Positions 42,400-54,854 of a DNA stretch of 64,000 bases are shown in pieces; position 1 is the stretch's first letter, and each line of letters opens with the position of its first letter. The notes under the pieces are model-generated. The model made no database searches. It saw only the letters and a program-made list of their open reading frames with translations, and was not told the origin of the DNA. The stretch covers positions 8,195,096 to 8,259,095 of the forward strand of contig CM034100.1 of assembly GCA_019914945.1 (NCBI GenBank), written 5' to 3'. The position numbers were made by a program, and so were the translations under genes. The DNA comes from Typha latifolia (Eukaryota > Streptophyta > Magnoliopsida > Poales > Typhaceae).

Positions 42400-43735
42400 G
42401 CAATTTGGTGACCCATTGTTGATGTACTAGCATGTGGATACATTATCTTATAAAGTAAGAAAGGCTCCTTTGGTTGGTATGAATGATGAAGCGACGCCCA
42501 ATTAGATATGGCCTCCACTTTGTTATCGCATGCAGAATTGCCAACATCTCTTGCTCATATGTCGAGAGATGCTAGAATCTTCTAAGTAATGCTTTGCTCA
42601 AATATGCTATAGTTATTCCCTCTTGCATGAGAACAACACATATTCTCACTCCTGACGCATCGTATCCAATGATAAAACTTTTGGTGAAGTCTGATACGGC
42701 AAAATCGACGTTGACCTTATTGCTAATTTTAATGTCTCAAAAGCTGACATAACTTTGTCGCTCCACTCAAATGCATCCTTCTTTAGGAGAGTTAATGTAT
42801 CCTTTTATAATAGCCCATCAAATTGAGAAATCCTCTAAGCTCATGCAAGATCTTTGGTTGTGGCCATTCGATCATACATGCAACTTTGTTTGGATTGGCC
42901 GCTACTCCTTCCATTGAGATTATAAGACCAATGTTCTCCACTTTTTGCTCCGCCTATAAGTATTTGGACGTCTTCACTTTCAACAAATTGGCCTCTAAAA
43001 TTTCTAACACCTCGCATTTTTGCCGCAAGTGCTCCTCAAAATTCCACTATACACTAAAATATCATCAAAGAAAATCAAGATGTATCATTGTAAGAGTGGT
43101 CTAGAAACTCATTCAATAACCTTTGAGAGGTCGTTGGAGCATTGGTCAATCCGAAGGGGATGACCAAAAACTCATAGTGGACATCATGGGTTTGAAAGGC
43201 GATTTGTGCACATCGACTAGATCAATCCAGATTTGGCAATAATTAACTTATATTTAATTTACTAAAGCAAGAGGCTCCTTCAACTCATCCAGCAGCTCCT
43301 CTATTACTGGTATTAAATATCGGTCCTTAATGGTAATGGCATTTAGGGCATAATAGTCAACGCAAAAGTACCAAGCTCTGTCTTTCTTTTGCACTAGTAT
43401 GACCGACGACGAGTAGGTACTCCAACTTGATCTGATGATGCTTTAGTCCAACATCTCCGCTACCAACCTTGTAATCTATTTTTTTAATATGCAGGTACTC
43501 ATAAGGTTGGATGTTGGCCAGCTTAGCCCCTAGCACAATCTCTATGCGGTGATTCAAACTTCTTCTCAACAGCGGCCCTTTAGGTTCAGTCAACAATTTA
43601 ATCAATTCCAATATTTTACCTTTGCTTTGAGAAGTCATATGCTCACTAGGGCTAATTCCAGCAAATAGGTCCATCTCCTATCTCTTGGCAACTCTACCAT
43701 CGTGTGCAGAGTCGAGCTCAGCTAGGATTTAACAC
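42400..43735 (-). pseudogene. gypsy D RT and RNase H remnant
   Basis: RNase H wording (LAILHAITKWRPYLIGR, TNQRSL) is seen in the complement of 42450-42600. The RT part at 43050-43440 includes [13 protein letters not shown] sequence (complement of 43130-43170) and the [12 protein letters not shown] box (complement of 43055-43085). The RT entry is at 43357-43674. Frames change repeatedly. Confidence 0.7.
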
Positions 43736-43970
43736 CGTCGAGGTGCACCACCCATGCATTTCGTCGGAACATAATCCACATATAGCTGAAATCAAAAGTC
43801 TCTAGTCCATTGAGTACTTAGGACAATATCAGCACCTCTAAGAGTGATAGGATACAAGTCCATGATCAAATCATGGCCTAGATTAGTATCTCCACCCGAC
43901 GACACAAGTTGTCTGCTTGTAGCTTGTTGCCATCACTAATCGCCACCTCAAACTTGATGGTCGGCTTCGC

Positions 43971-44290
43971 TTACAATCCAATTTTCTTCACTAATTGGTC
44001 ATCCAAGAAGCTATTTGTACTCCTTGAATTGATGAGAATATGTATGCAATGCTTCTTGTCCAAGCCATGAAGTGCCTTTGGCGCGATTGCTTCCAAGTAT
44101 GCCTGGATTGAGATTTCGGCTTGCACTCCTTCCACATACTCTTCCATCGCCTCTTCTATATTCTCTTCCTCACCCTCATCAACTTCAATGTTCTCCTCAG
44201 CCTCCTCTTGCCCATCAATCGATGTCGCACTTCCGTTGTCCAAGCACATTGTTGACTGTGTAAATTGCTCATCATAACAAAAACATAGAC
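43971..44290 (-). pseudogene. gypsy D protease with mutated active site
   Basis: The acidic linker EEENIEEAMEEYVEGVQAEI precedes the protease signature, which reads ILINSRSTNSFLDDQLVKK: the usual D-S-G catalytic triad has become N-S-R, so the catalytic Asp is lost. Confidence 0.75.
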
Positions 44291-45520
44291 CTTTCGCTCA
44301 TCTCTCCTCTACTTGCACCGATGATAGAGTACAAATAGTAGGTCTAGCATCTCCCCTTACATTCATCCGAAAGGGTGGTCGCTATCGAGAACTTGCAACA
44401 GCAACCTTTGCCTTGGTGAAAATGTTCTCCATTGTCGAGTTTGGCTCAACTAGGTACCTTGTGTCTCGGCTTGGTCCAATAGTTCATATTTGGTTTTAGA
44501 GTCCTCTATGTTTCTTTACCATGAGTATTGCATCTTCATACCCCTCCTCCAAGCTCTATGGTCAAAGCGCTTGTACGTCCGCTTGTATTTTGCTTCGCAA
44601 CCACAATATGTCTGACCATGGTGGAAAGAAATGAGCACTAATATTGAACTCTTCTTAATCTACAAGAATGGTGGTTCGTTGAACTTTCTTAGTGAGAAGA
44701 GCATAAAAAATTCTCATAGCCCACTCTTCCAAATCATTTTTTGAGGCCAAAACTGAAGGTGTCCCACTAATCCAAGTTTTCGTGTGTGGCAACAATTTAG
44801 GGTTGTGCCTTCTAAATGAAAGCTCACGAGCAACACTTTTTGGACATCCGACATCCCCTAAAAGGCAAAGAATTGTTCTGCATGGTAGAGCCAATCAACT
44901 AGATGTTTGTCACTGAATTTTAAGAAATCAAGCTACACCAATTGGCCTTGGATCCCATGGTTGCCTCTGACCTAGGGTGGTCATGGTCCCCATTCTATGG
45001 TGATTTCTCCTTTCTACCTCAGCTCGATGTGGTTTGAGATCTAGCTCCTCTGGCCAATAGTCCTCTTCGTCAAAATTCTCAAATTCAATTTTTTTTTTAT
45101 GCCCATCGTCTACCGATTTTTGGAACCCTAAGTTTGCTGCCCTAGCCATGCTTGCTCGGGGCAGTAGGGCTCCATATTATGGTATGGAAGAATTAGAGGG
45201 GCTTTAAGTGGTTATCGTGGGGCTAGAATGATCAGAATTGGCGGTGAAGGAATTAGTTGCGATGGAACCGAGTTGGTGAGTTGTGCTATGATTAATTCTA
45301 GCACTTCTGCATTTCTTTGTGTCATGAGTAGCAACTTTTGCATCATGGTTTCCATCGCCATGGAAGGGATTTTTGTGTGGCTTGGAGGTATCGAAGTATT
45401 CTCTGACCACCAATGTTTGGATCTAAGATTCGTGATAGTCATACTGCCCTCCATGTGCGTTGTTTTATTGTATTCTTTCAAAATCTTGTGTGCACCATTG
45501 ATGGAGCTCCGAATTGGTCC
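44291..45520 (-). pseudogene. gypsy D gag
   Basis: Open stretches at 44655-44894 (WISGTPSVLASKNDLEEWA), 44928-45149 (EFENFDEEDYWPEELDLKPH, similar to the acidic gag segment of B1 and B2) and 45212-45481. No zinc knuckle is clearly kept. Confidence 0.65.
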
Positions 45521-45557
45521 AAGGTTCGCTTGTCCCTGATATCACTTAGTACATTCC

Positions 45558-46275
45558 TGTTAAGGACATATCAGGGTTCGATCAGTCTTGACTTTAATTC
45601 AAGAATTTGTGTAGATGACTAGGGCAAGGCATCGAATATGATTTCGATGGCGGAATTAGGCGTGCTAGTAGGCTAAATCCAAGAGAAGGATAAGAGGAAT
45701 GCGTTGATGATGGTGAGTTAGACAAAAAATTAGGTTTGATAGATGATAAACCTTGGGTAAATATTACATTGTAAACTGGGGTAGATTGTGACAATAACTT
45801 GTTGGTGTTAATTACTGGCTATACGAAAGAATATACGAGGGACAAGCTGGATCGTTCCTTAGGGACAAAGGGGGGATCAGTTGATGAGGAAGCAATGGCA
45901 TCTCTAGATCAAGCTAGATTGCTAATAACTTGGAGTTAGTCGTTAGTCGAACAAGAGAGAAAGAGTGAGAGAAAGATGAAGATAGAAGTCTCTTCTCTCG
46001 AAATAATCAATGCATAATCAAATTGGGTTGCCTCAACACCTATTTATAAGCTAACTCACGTCTTAAATCAATTCAAGAGTCCTAATGATTCGAATGCCCT
46101 ACCCAAGCGTCTACTCTCGAGCCAAAGCATTCGAATGCCCTACCCAAGCGTTTGAAGGCTATGACTTGAAAGTGGTGGGTTGGCTTGTGTCACACTTAAA
46201 GTAACCTTTGCTTTATGATAAGAAGTCCAGCAACTTTTTTCAAGATATCTACCCAATCTCTCACACCCAAAACAC
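45558..46275 (-). repeat. 5' LTR of gypsy D
   Basis: The plus-strand start TGTTAAGGAC (the LTR end in element sense) lies about 14 bp from the primer site. The TATA box (minus TTATAAATAGG) is at about 46036-46046, with TTCGAA-type palindromes at 46085-46165 directly upstream. The outer end is uncertain. Confidence 0.6.
46085..46165 (-). repeat. short TTCGAA palindrome group in the gypsy D LTR
   Basis: Two GATTCGAATGC/CATTCGAATGC cores, a GCGTTTGAAGGC relic, and a duplicated phrase GAATGCCCTACCCAAGCG. Confidence 0.7.
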
Positions 46276-46281
46276 AAAGGC

Positions 46282-46283
<2 letters not shown>

Positions 46284-46322
<39 letters not shown>
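46284..46322. repeat. (TA)n microsatellite
   Basis: About 19 TA units in a row. Confidence 0.95.
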
Positions 46323-46329
<7 letters not shown>

Positions 46330-46741
46330 TTATCATATCAGTATAAAGAAAGTTATAAATAAAAAACTGGACATGTGTCAAGAATCTATTTGTTAGAAAT
46401 ATAGATTTATAATCTAAAAATTGTGATATAAGTTTGAAAGATAAAACCTAAATATTAAAAATTATAATACATAACAAAGATGTAGATAAATGAGTCTTTT
46501 TTTTTAAATCAAAAGAATCACATCAATATCATATAACGATTAGAAGTTATTATCAAAATACTAACACATTGTCAGAATTAATTCACCTTTTACATAAAAA
46601 AGAAAAAAACTTCTTAATTACTATTTTAACTTGTTTGATATCATCAAAATAATGTAGCTAATTTATTTATTTATTATCATCAAAATTAAATAGTAAACTA
46701 TTAAAACTATAGGGCCAACATTTATCATGGACAGAGTTTAT
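46323..46741. other. AT-rich, nothing recognised
   Basis: No coding or repeat signal beyond the preceding TA run. Confidence 0.4.
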
Positions 46742-47420
46742 CTTACAACACCTCGCATCACAATATTATGAATGTGATGCCTTCCGATGCTGTTTATGGG
46801 CGCATGATGCTGATTTTGCATAGTTTTGATTAGCTGGCTTCTTCCGATTGGATGGAGGCAGACATGGCCTTAACAGACAGAGATCAGACCCCAAGAAGGT
46901 TAAGAAAGCATAGAAAGATAGCCTAGAATTGCATGAAGCTGATCTACGACTATGACCTATCATGAACACGAGTTCAAGGTGGGGTGACATGGTTTTTGTG
47001 CGGGTACCACTGTATCGTCAAGTGACGTTGCGCCTTAGTGCAAAATCAGAAGTTATTACACCACTTTTTTGGTCTGTTCAGGGTAGTAGAAATGATCAGA
47101 CTCATCATCTATCATTTGGATCTGCCTGAGGAAATGCGGGTGCACCCAATGTTCCATGTTTTGCTTTTGAAGACAAGGATTTCTTTGGACCAGATTATGG
47201 GTGCGATTTTGCCCAATCCTAAGGAGGAGATTGAGATGACTATGCTGGTCCATATGTTGGCTAGATGGTGTCGTTGACATGGTCTGAGGTTGGAGAGGAA
47301 GATATCATCAAGTGGCTTGGCAAACTATGTGACGAAGCCACTTGGGAGCTCGAGATGGATGTGATGGACATGTTTCCTAACTTTACACCTGACAAGGTAG
47401 GGAATGTGGTAGACTAATAC
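46742..47420 (+). pseudogene. gypsy E integrase C-terminus with chromodomain
   Basis: A decayed integrase tail (ADMALTDRDQT, then LDLPEEMRVHPMFHVLLLK) is followed by a chromodomain-like end: EDIIKWLGKLCDEATWE with a tail FPNFTPDKVG. Chromodomains at this position define chromoviruses and guide insertion by reading histone marks. Multiple frame changes. Confidence 0.8.
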
Positions 47421-48269
47421 AACTTGACAGGCTGAGCCACGTGAGGGGTGAGGCATTGCGTTCAGCAACTTAAGGCACAAATTCAAAAAATGCAATAAAG
47501 ACCCTGGAATTCCGCTATTTGCTTTCAGCTTTGAATTTGTTTATTTAAGTTGTAATTTAGATTAGACCTTAGAGTCAAATCATTTAATTTCTACTCATAT
47601 TTGCTTATTAGTGTTAGTTGGACTCTAGCTCATCAAGATACATAAACTTTGATGTGCACCTAATTAACTCATCTTGGATTAATCAATCGTTGAAATCGTC
47701 TCTTTCTTCCTCTTGTTTGTCTAGACCAAGCTTGGTTGCCCTTAGCACCACTTCAGGCTGACCATTGTTGCCTAACCCTACTTCTGGCTAGCACCTCTCA
47801 ACCCGGAGAGATGACCCTACTTCTTTCTATCACCCTTTCTACCATCAAGTCCTAACCTACAATTGTTGCCATCTCCACATTTATTGCCATACCACCGAGG
47901 TGGACTACAACCAAAGTCAACTACCCATTTCTATAATCCACCACTATAGAATTGAACCTCCATTCTTGATCTACATTTCAACTATCTTGGATTCATCATT
48001 TCAATTGTCGAATCGCTACCATTAGCTATCATCACGATCTTGTCTTTTCTGACCTTCGATCACTTTTTGGTCGATATCTAAAGATCTAACCAAATATTGC
48101 TATCTTGGATTCTTTGTAAAGGTCTCTCGTAAAGCGACAATATAACTAAATTTGAAGAGGTTACAATAGATATATCGCTCGGAATCGCCCTTGCAAGGTT
48201 CGATATAAAATTTATCCAGAGACCATTGCAGATCAGGTCAAGCCATTTTCTCACAGATAGATCGAAGTG
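47421..48269. other. gypsy E tail and second copy of repeat R1
   Basis: 47421-47690 is probably 3' non-coding sequence of gypsy E. From about 47960 to 48260 the sequence is related to 39590-39800 and leads into the minisatellite. A 78-codon minus-strand frame here has no family match. Confidence 0.4.
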
Positions 48270-48890
48270 CGAGATATCTTCTAATAACCATGAAATACCT
48301 TCTAGCAATAGCATAATACTTTCTAATAATAGTGTAATACATTTTAATAATAATATAATATTCTCTAATCTATAGAATATCCTATAATAACAATGAAATG
48401 CCTTTTAAGAATAATGTAATACCTTATAATATCAACATGATAACTCCCGGCATAATATGTTCTAATAACTAGGAATATATTTTAATAATTGTGAAATACT
48501 TTCTCTAGTGTATACCTTCTATTAACAGTATAATACCTTTTAATAACAGTGTAATACCTTCTAATAATAGCATAGCACCTTTCTAACAATGACAAAATAT
48601 CTTCTAACAAGAGTGAAATATTTCTAACAGTTGAATACCTTCTATCAATAGCGGAATTCTTTCTAATAATAACATACTATCTTAAATATTCTGGGATACT
48701 TTCTAATAATGGTGAAATACCTTCTAATAACAACTCAACGTGTTCTAATAACCCTGGAATATGCTCTAATAAGAGTGATATACTTTCTAACAGTAGTGTA
48801 TTACCTTCTAATTACAATGTAATACCTTTTAACAATCCCGGAATGCCTTCTAATAACGACCTTCCTTTTAGAAGTGATTCCATGTCATTA
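48270..48890. repeat. 21-bp degenerate minisatellite
   Basis: Roughly 28 copies of a unit close to ATACCTTCTAATAAYAGTG plus two bases, many with CTTTTAA or TTCTAAC variants. It also occurs in the arms of the inverted repeat at 58310-58830. Confidence 0.85.
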
Positions 48891-49032
48891 AATGTATTCC
48901 TTTTATAAATATTTTGTTGTTATTAGAAGACTTTGCTATTTATTATTTGAAGGTATTATTAAGTATTTTGATACACTTTGTTAGAGTCTTTTCTAATTGC
49001 ACTAGTTATTTATTTTCATTAAAATAAAATTT

Positions 49033-50703
49033 CTATAGGTCGCATTCGAACACGAAACCACTAGATAATCGTATAGGTCAGAGCTAAATATAATCCACAT
49101 ATCTCTCACTATCACAATTAACCGTCTCAACTCTGAATATTATCTACCATGCTGGACTATGGTACGCGGCCCCAAACACGATACACATCATGTCACAAGC
49201 TCAGAGCATACCCTGTCATACGCTAAGAGTATCTTTGTAGATAAATCATACCCTGCCATACGCTAAGGGTATCTCTGAAGAAAGTAATCATATCCTGCCA
49301 TACGCTAAGGGTATATCAATGATAGTTGTACCCTGTCATATGCTAAGAGTACAACCATCAGCCATCACCATACTCTGCCATACGCTAAGAGTATGTGCAG
49401 TACCAGTCCGGACCAGATACCGTTCCAACCATCACATCATATCATATCACATCACATACACATGTACTTTTATGATTTCCTATACATGATAAATCATATG
49501 CATATATCCAGTACGACAATAGATCATTCAACTCAGAAATTTAGGTGGTAAAGAAGCCGAGAGAAAAATGATGCAATGCCGACTCTAACCATGTATACTT
49601 TTGCTAGTTTATCACATGCATACTCATGATAGAGATCATCCCAACATAAAAACCATAACAGTATAATCATCTCTATATATATCACCAATGTACTCATATC
49701 TCAGATCAGCCTAATTAAATGCACGATAAAATATGCTTGACTAAAATTATCTCTAGATAAAATCATATAATCATGCTGGAGGCCAAAACATGCGTGTACG
49801 TAAGATATAATATATCCTAATTTGAGAAATGCGTCTAGGGGATAAGACTACTCACACCACTGCAAATACCAAATTACCACTCGCTCACACTGCTACGATA
49901 ACGATCAAGCCTCGATAGCTAGGTCCACAGGGTCTTGAACAGGAGGGTCGGGATCTGAAATTATTTATAACAAACATGTCAGTTCTTCTATTAATTAAAA
50001 TTAACCCGACAAAATGATAGTTTTTAGTTGTAATTATGTACTCTTCAATTCTATATTTGTTTTTGTTATTTATTAATCATAATTATATTATTTACTAGTG
50101 TATTTAAAATATATTTTATCTGTCTACTATTCTCTTTGATAATTAAGAAAATAATAATTAAGTTACTGCAATTAATTATGTAAGAGTATACGTACATAAC
50201 CCTAAAAATTTCTTAGGATTAAAATAGTAATTTATATTGCAGGTATTTTGCTAAACATGATATGATTAGAACTATATACTAACTATGATATAATTATATT
50301 TAATTTGTATAACTTAAATACATTAAATTAACTAAGCTAAACTAATTGTGCATATATATATATATATAGAAAGAAAAAAAAAATAGAATTGTATATAGTG
50401 CTGGGCTCAGCCCAGCACCATGCACAGCAAGGCGCTGGGCCGAGCCCAGCGCCTGGCGCTGCAAGGGCACTGGACCAAGCTCAGCACCCCTTGTAGAGGG
50501 CAGCCAGGGAGAGAAAGGAAGAAGGAGGAGGAGAGGAAGAAGAAAGAGAAGAAGAAGAAGAAGGAGAAGAAGAAAGAAGAAGAAGAAGAAGAGGAAGAAG
50601 GTTGGGCCATGGGGGAGGGGTGCGGCCGCTGGTGGCCACTCAATGGCCGGCCTCTCGCCGACGGCTCAATCCTCCGGCGGTCCGAGAGAAAGAGAGGTAG
50701 AGA

Positions 50704-50741
<38 letters not shown>

Positions 50742-50847
50742 AAGAAGGAGGGAAGCTCACCGGTGTTAGTGGATGTAGCGGCGGCAGCGGGTAGAGAGAG
50801 AGAAGGGGTGTTAGAGAGAGAGAGAAAGAGAGGAAGATGAGAATGAA

Positions 50848-50901
<54 letters not shown>

Positions 50902-51090
50902 GGTGGGGAGGGGGCTGCGGCAGGGGCCCACCGTGCCAACTGGCTCGGCCAGGTTGGCCGGGCCGGCGCTTGGGGCGCGTGGCGCCCAACACCGCTGCCA
51001 TTGCATGGCACGAGCTGTCGGGAGTACCCCTCAAAATGTGGAGCATTACATCGGGAGAAAGTTTTTTTAACTTGGGCTTGGGTTATTACA
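49033..51090 (-). repeat. LARD-family LTR, truncated on the left
   Basis: Starts within the family sequence (ACCACTAGATAATCG, compare 13199) after a TTCGAA-bearing junction at 49037, and ends GGGTTATTACA at 51090 against gypsy A RT. It contains the hairpin array (49207-49395), the GTGCTGGGCTCAGCCCAGCAC near-palindrome (50399-50419) and long GA runs. Confidence 0.75.
50397..50900. repeat. near-palindrome and GA-rich block of the LARD LTR
   Basis: GTGCTGGGCTCAGCCCAGCAC at 50399, then GGCGCTGGGCCGAGCCCAGCGCC-type pairs, followed by GAAGAA and GAGAGA tracts to 50900. The long Ser/Leu frames on the minus strand come from these runs and are not genes. The twin block is at 54231-54680. Confidence 0.8.
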
Positions 51091-52067
51091 TCGGGAGTAC
51101 CACAAGTGGAGCATTTAGGCTACATCATTTCAGCGTATGGTGTAGCGGCGGATTCTCAAAATGTTGTATGCATGACCACTTGGCCTATTCCTACTACTAC
51201 CACCAGATTGCGAGGATTTTTGGGGCTGACCGGATATTATTGCCGCTTCATCGCCGAATATAGCAATATCGCTGCTCCTCTAACTTCTTTGTTGAAGAAA
51301 GACTCTTTTAGATGGACAGATGAAGCCACTACAGTCTTTGAAAATCTGAAAACAGCAATGACGACGGCATGTGTTTTAGCGCTTTGTGGAATGTGAAGCC
51401 ACTACAGGACTTCACCAAATAGTTCATTGTGGAATGTGATGCGTCGGGAGTTGGCATAGGAGCTGTATTAATGCAAGGAGGACATCCCATTGCCTATCTT
51501 AGCAATGCTTTATCATAAAAATCTCAATAATTATCGACTTATGAGAGAGAGATGTTGGCAATTCTGTATGCGGTGACAAAGTGGATGCCTTATTTGATCG
51601 GTAGATGATTTATTATACGAACCGATCAAAAAACTTTCCATACTTTATGGGACAACGTATACACACTCCGACACAGCAGAGATAGGTCACAAAATTGCTA
51701 GGGTATGATTATGAAATCCAATACAATAAGGGAACGAAAAATAGAGCGGTAGATGCACTATCGTGCCAACACGATACCGCCGAGCTTGCAACCTATTCTT
51801 CTCCTACCTTTCCCTTCCTTGACGAGCTTAGGTATGCATATATATCTGACCCAGATGTTTTGAGGTTGTTGCAGGAGGTGATGGATGATTCGGAGCGCCA
51901 TTTAGAGTGGCAGAATCGAGATGGTTTGCTACTGGATCGCGGATGTATTCGGGTGCCTGGAAATGATGGATTGTGACAGAAATTATTGGAGCACTTCCAT
52001 CAAACTCGAGAGGCTAGTCATGAAGGTGTCTTAAGAACTTATAAGAGGATATCTCAGAGTTGCACGT
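51091..52067 (+). pseudogene. Ty3/gypsy element A, RT end and RNase H
   Basis: VPQVEHLGYIISAYGVAADS and RLRGFLGLTGYYCRFIAEYS close the RT; RNase H has ECDASGVGIGAVLMQ, YEREMLAILYAVTKW and DALSCQHDTAELA; then the integrase zinc-domain start reading LRTYKRISQSC up to the insertion at 52068. A 20-base templated insertion near 51386 and several stops break it. Confidence 0.8.
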
Positions 52068-54524
52068 TGTAGCACCCAAACTCTAAATACGTGCATGGCA
52101 CGAGCCTACATGACACGTGCATGGTACCTGACCATTTGGTTAGTTACTTACAAATAAATAAACCTATATCAACATCATAATTTTATCCATAATACTTAAA
52201 CTAAAAATAACTCAAGTTTAACTGTCAACAGCATATAGATAACCCTACTTGGTCCCCACACAGGCCACAACACATCATCAAGAGCTTTTCGCAACTACAT
52301 ATACACAACGGTGGTATATATATATAATTATACAAGTACAAACTCACCTGCCAAAATATAAGATAATGATATATACACACTTTGGAAGATGTCCACTAAT
52401 ACATCAGACAAGATAACTTATCTAGCATATAACACTAACCACACTCTACTCTTCACTCGTCGACAAGGCCTTTAAGAAAGTATCCTGCTTCACTCGTTCA
52501 CCTGGGTTGTTGGAAAGGAGAAAATAAGGAGAGTTATCAACTAAAGGCTCAGTGAATAGACCTTACCTTGAATTAGTGAAGCCAAACAGAGAGTAAATTA
52601 TGTATTGAATAATATGAATTAGAAATAGCATCATGTCATGAATGAATATGTGAATGTATCATCAATAATATAAATGAACAGTAGATAACATGTCATGACT
52701 GATAAAAGTATATAATCCTCGACAATGAGTAAACAAATTTTCATGTTATATCATCATCACAACTCTCTCAAACATGACACATGATACATGCCGACCATGA
52801 CCATGCTATGATATCAAATTCAACCATATGTGATGCATATTGATCACTCGATAATCAGGTAACCAAATGATAATGAAATCATATGCATTTCTCAACATCA
52901 CAATCATCACCGACATCTCGGTATAATATCATCATACTATACCAATATGCACAGTCAACAACCGGTACTCAGTCTCAACATCATGCCCGAAGGCTCCGAG
53001 CATACTCTGCCATCCGCAAAGAGTATCTCAAATATAACCATACCCTGCCATCCGCTAAGGGTATCAGCATCCATCTAGACCGAGCACCCTTCTAGCTTAT
53101 AGAAATCTCGTGAGGATAACTCGCCACATATGCCCTAGCGAACGACATGTGTCTGAATGTCTGCTGCGCACACAGACTAATGACCTCAGACGTAAGGCCA
53201 ATAGGATCGCGACTATGTCGAGCAATCAATCATCCACCAAGCGCGTCCTAAGCCTCGCACCCACTCGGGTATCCTCACACTTTCTATCAACTATCCTATC
53301 AATCACATTTCATATTTTCCTTTTAAATGACAGATCATATGCATATATCTAGTACGATAGCAAGTCAATGCATAACAAAAATTTAGGTGGAATATGAATC
53401 AAGAGAAAATGATGCAATATAGTCTCCAACTGTATCGTCAACACATGCATACTCATGCTAATCTATTACATGCATACTAATGCTACAGATCAACTCGGTA
53501 TACAATCATAACAGTAGAATAATCTCAAATCATCTCTATATATATCACCAATATACTCATATTCCAGATCTGCATAATCAAATGCATGATAAAACATGCT
53601 CGATTGTAATCATCTCTAGATAAAATCATATAATCATCTTGGAGGCCAAAACATGCATGTACATAATATATAATATAACCTAATTTGAGAAAGACGTCTA
53701 GGGGATAAGACTACTCACCACCATTGCAAATACCAAACAATCACTCGCTCACGTTGCTACGACAATATTCAAGCCTCGATAGCTAGGTCCATAGGGTCTT
53801 GAACAGGAGGGTCGGGATCTGAAATTATTTATAACAAATAATGTCAGTCTTTCTATTCATTAAAATTAACTCAGCAAGAAAGATAGTTTCTTATTGTAAT
53901 TATGTACTCTTTATTTCTATATTTGTTTTATTATTTATTAATTATAATTATATTATTTAATAGTGTATTTAAAATATAATTTATCTGTCTATTACTCTCC
54001 TTGATAATTAAGTTACTGTAAATAATTACGTAAGAATATACGTACATAACCCTAATAATTACTATTACCTACTTAGGATTAAAATAGTAATTTATATTGC
54101 AGGTATTTTGCTAAACATGATATATTTAAAATTATATACTAACTATGATATAATTATATACATTAAATTAACTAAGCTAAACTAATTGTGCATATATATA
54201 TATATATATATAACTATAACTATATATAGTGCTGGGCTCAGCCCAGCACCATGCACAGCAAGGCGCTGGGCCAAGCCCAGTGCCTAGCGCTGCAAGGGCG
54301 CTAGGCCAAGCCTAGCATCACTTGTAGGGTGCAGTCAGAGGAGAGAAGGGAAGAAGGAGGAGGAGGAAAGGAAGAAGAAAGAAAAGAAGAAGAAGAAGAA
54401 GAAGAAAGAAGAAGGAAGAAGAGGGTCGGGCCATGGGGGAGGGGTGCAGCCGTTGGTGGCCACTCAGCGGCCGACCTCTCGCTGACGGCGCAATCCTCTG
54501 GCGGTCCCGAGAGGAAGCCAACAA

Positions 54525-54556
<32 letters not shown>

Positions 54557-54849
54557 GCTCACCGACCCTAGTGGAGGTGGCGGCGGTAGTGGGTAGAGAG
54601 AGAGAAAGAGAGAAAGGTGAGAAAGAACCCGAAAGAAAGAAAGAGAGAGAGAGAGAGGAAGAGGAAGAAAAAGGAGAGAGGCAGTGGGGAGGGAGACTGC
54701 GGCGGTGGTGGCGGCGAGGCCGCACCGCGTCAGCTGGCTCGGCCAGGTTGGTCGGGCCAGCGCTTTGGGCACGTGGCGGCCAACCCAACTGTCACTGCAT
54801 GGCACGAGCTGTCGTGCCATGCAGTGAAGGAATTTATTTTTTTGTTACA
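52068..54849 (-). mobile_element. solo LTR of the LARD-like family (2782 bp) with target duplication
   Basis: Starts TGTAGCACCC and ends TTTTTTTGTTACA. It is flanked by CACGT (52063-52067) and CATGT (54850-54854), a 5-bp duplication with one CpG-type change. Removing it rejoins gypsy A integrase in frame (QSC then W-L-G), so both ends are exact. No interior is present, so it is a recombination product. It gives the best full-length LTR of the family. Confidence 0.9.
54793..54826. repeat. perfect 15-bp-arm hairpin near the LTR end
   Basis: CACTGCATGGCACGA, loop GCTG, TCGTGCCATGCAGTG, 23 bp from the LTR terminus. The copy at 51000 keeps the left arm only; the copy at 9200-9270 has decayed arms. 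Confidence 0.9.
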
Positions 54850-54854
54850 CATGT

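Larger units (their letters stand above)
41470..46275 (-). mobile_element. Ty3/gypsy element D, heavily decayed
   Basis: Minus-strand order: 5' LTR (about 46275-45558), primer site (minus TGATATCAGGGACAAG, about 45528-45543), gag, protease, RT, RNase H and integrase, ending at about 41470 without a 3' LTR. Stops and frameshifts are frequent throughout. Confidence 0.8.

Noticed and set aside
50407..51070. Long overlapping frames on both strands, up to 199 codons
   Set aside because: They come from GA/CT repeats and GC-rich palindromes of an LTR. The twin LTR at 54.3 kb opens similar but differently ended frames.
53110..53352. 80-codon frame as a gene
   Set aside because: Lies within an LTR. 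Kept only as a conservation observation because the inverted copy is open too.
54318..54830. 156- and 161-codon frames
   Set aside because: Same low-complexity LTR block; the plus frame only reaches integrase by running through the solo LTR end.
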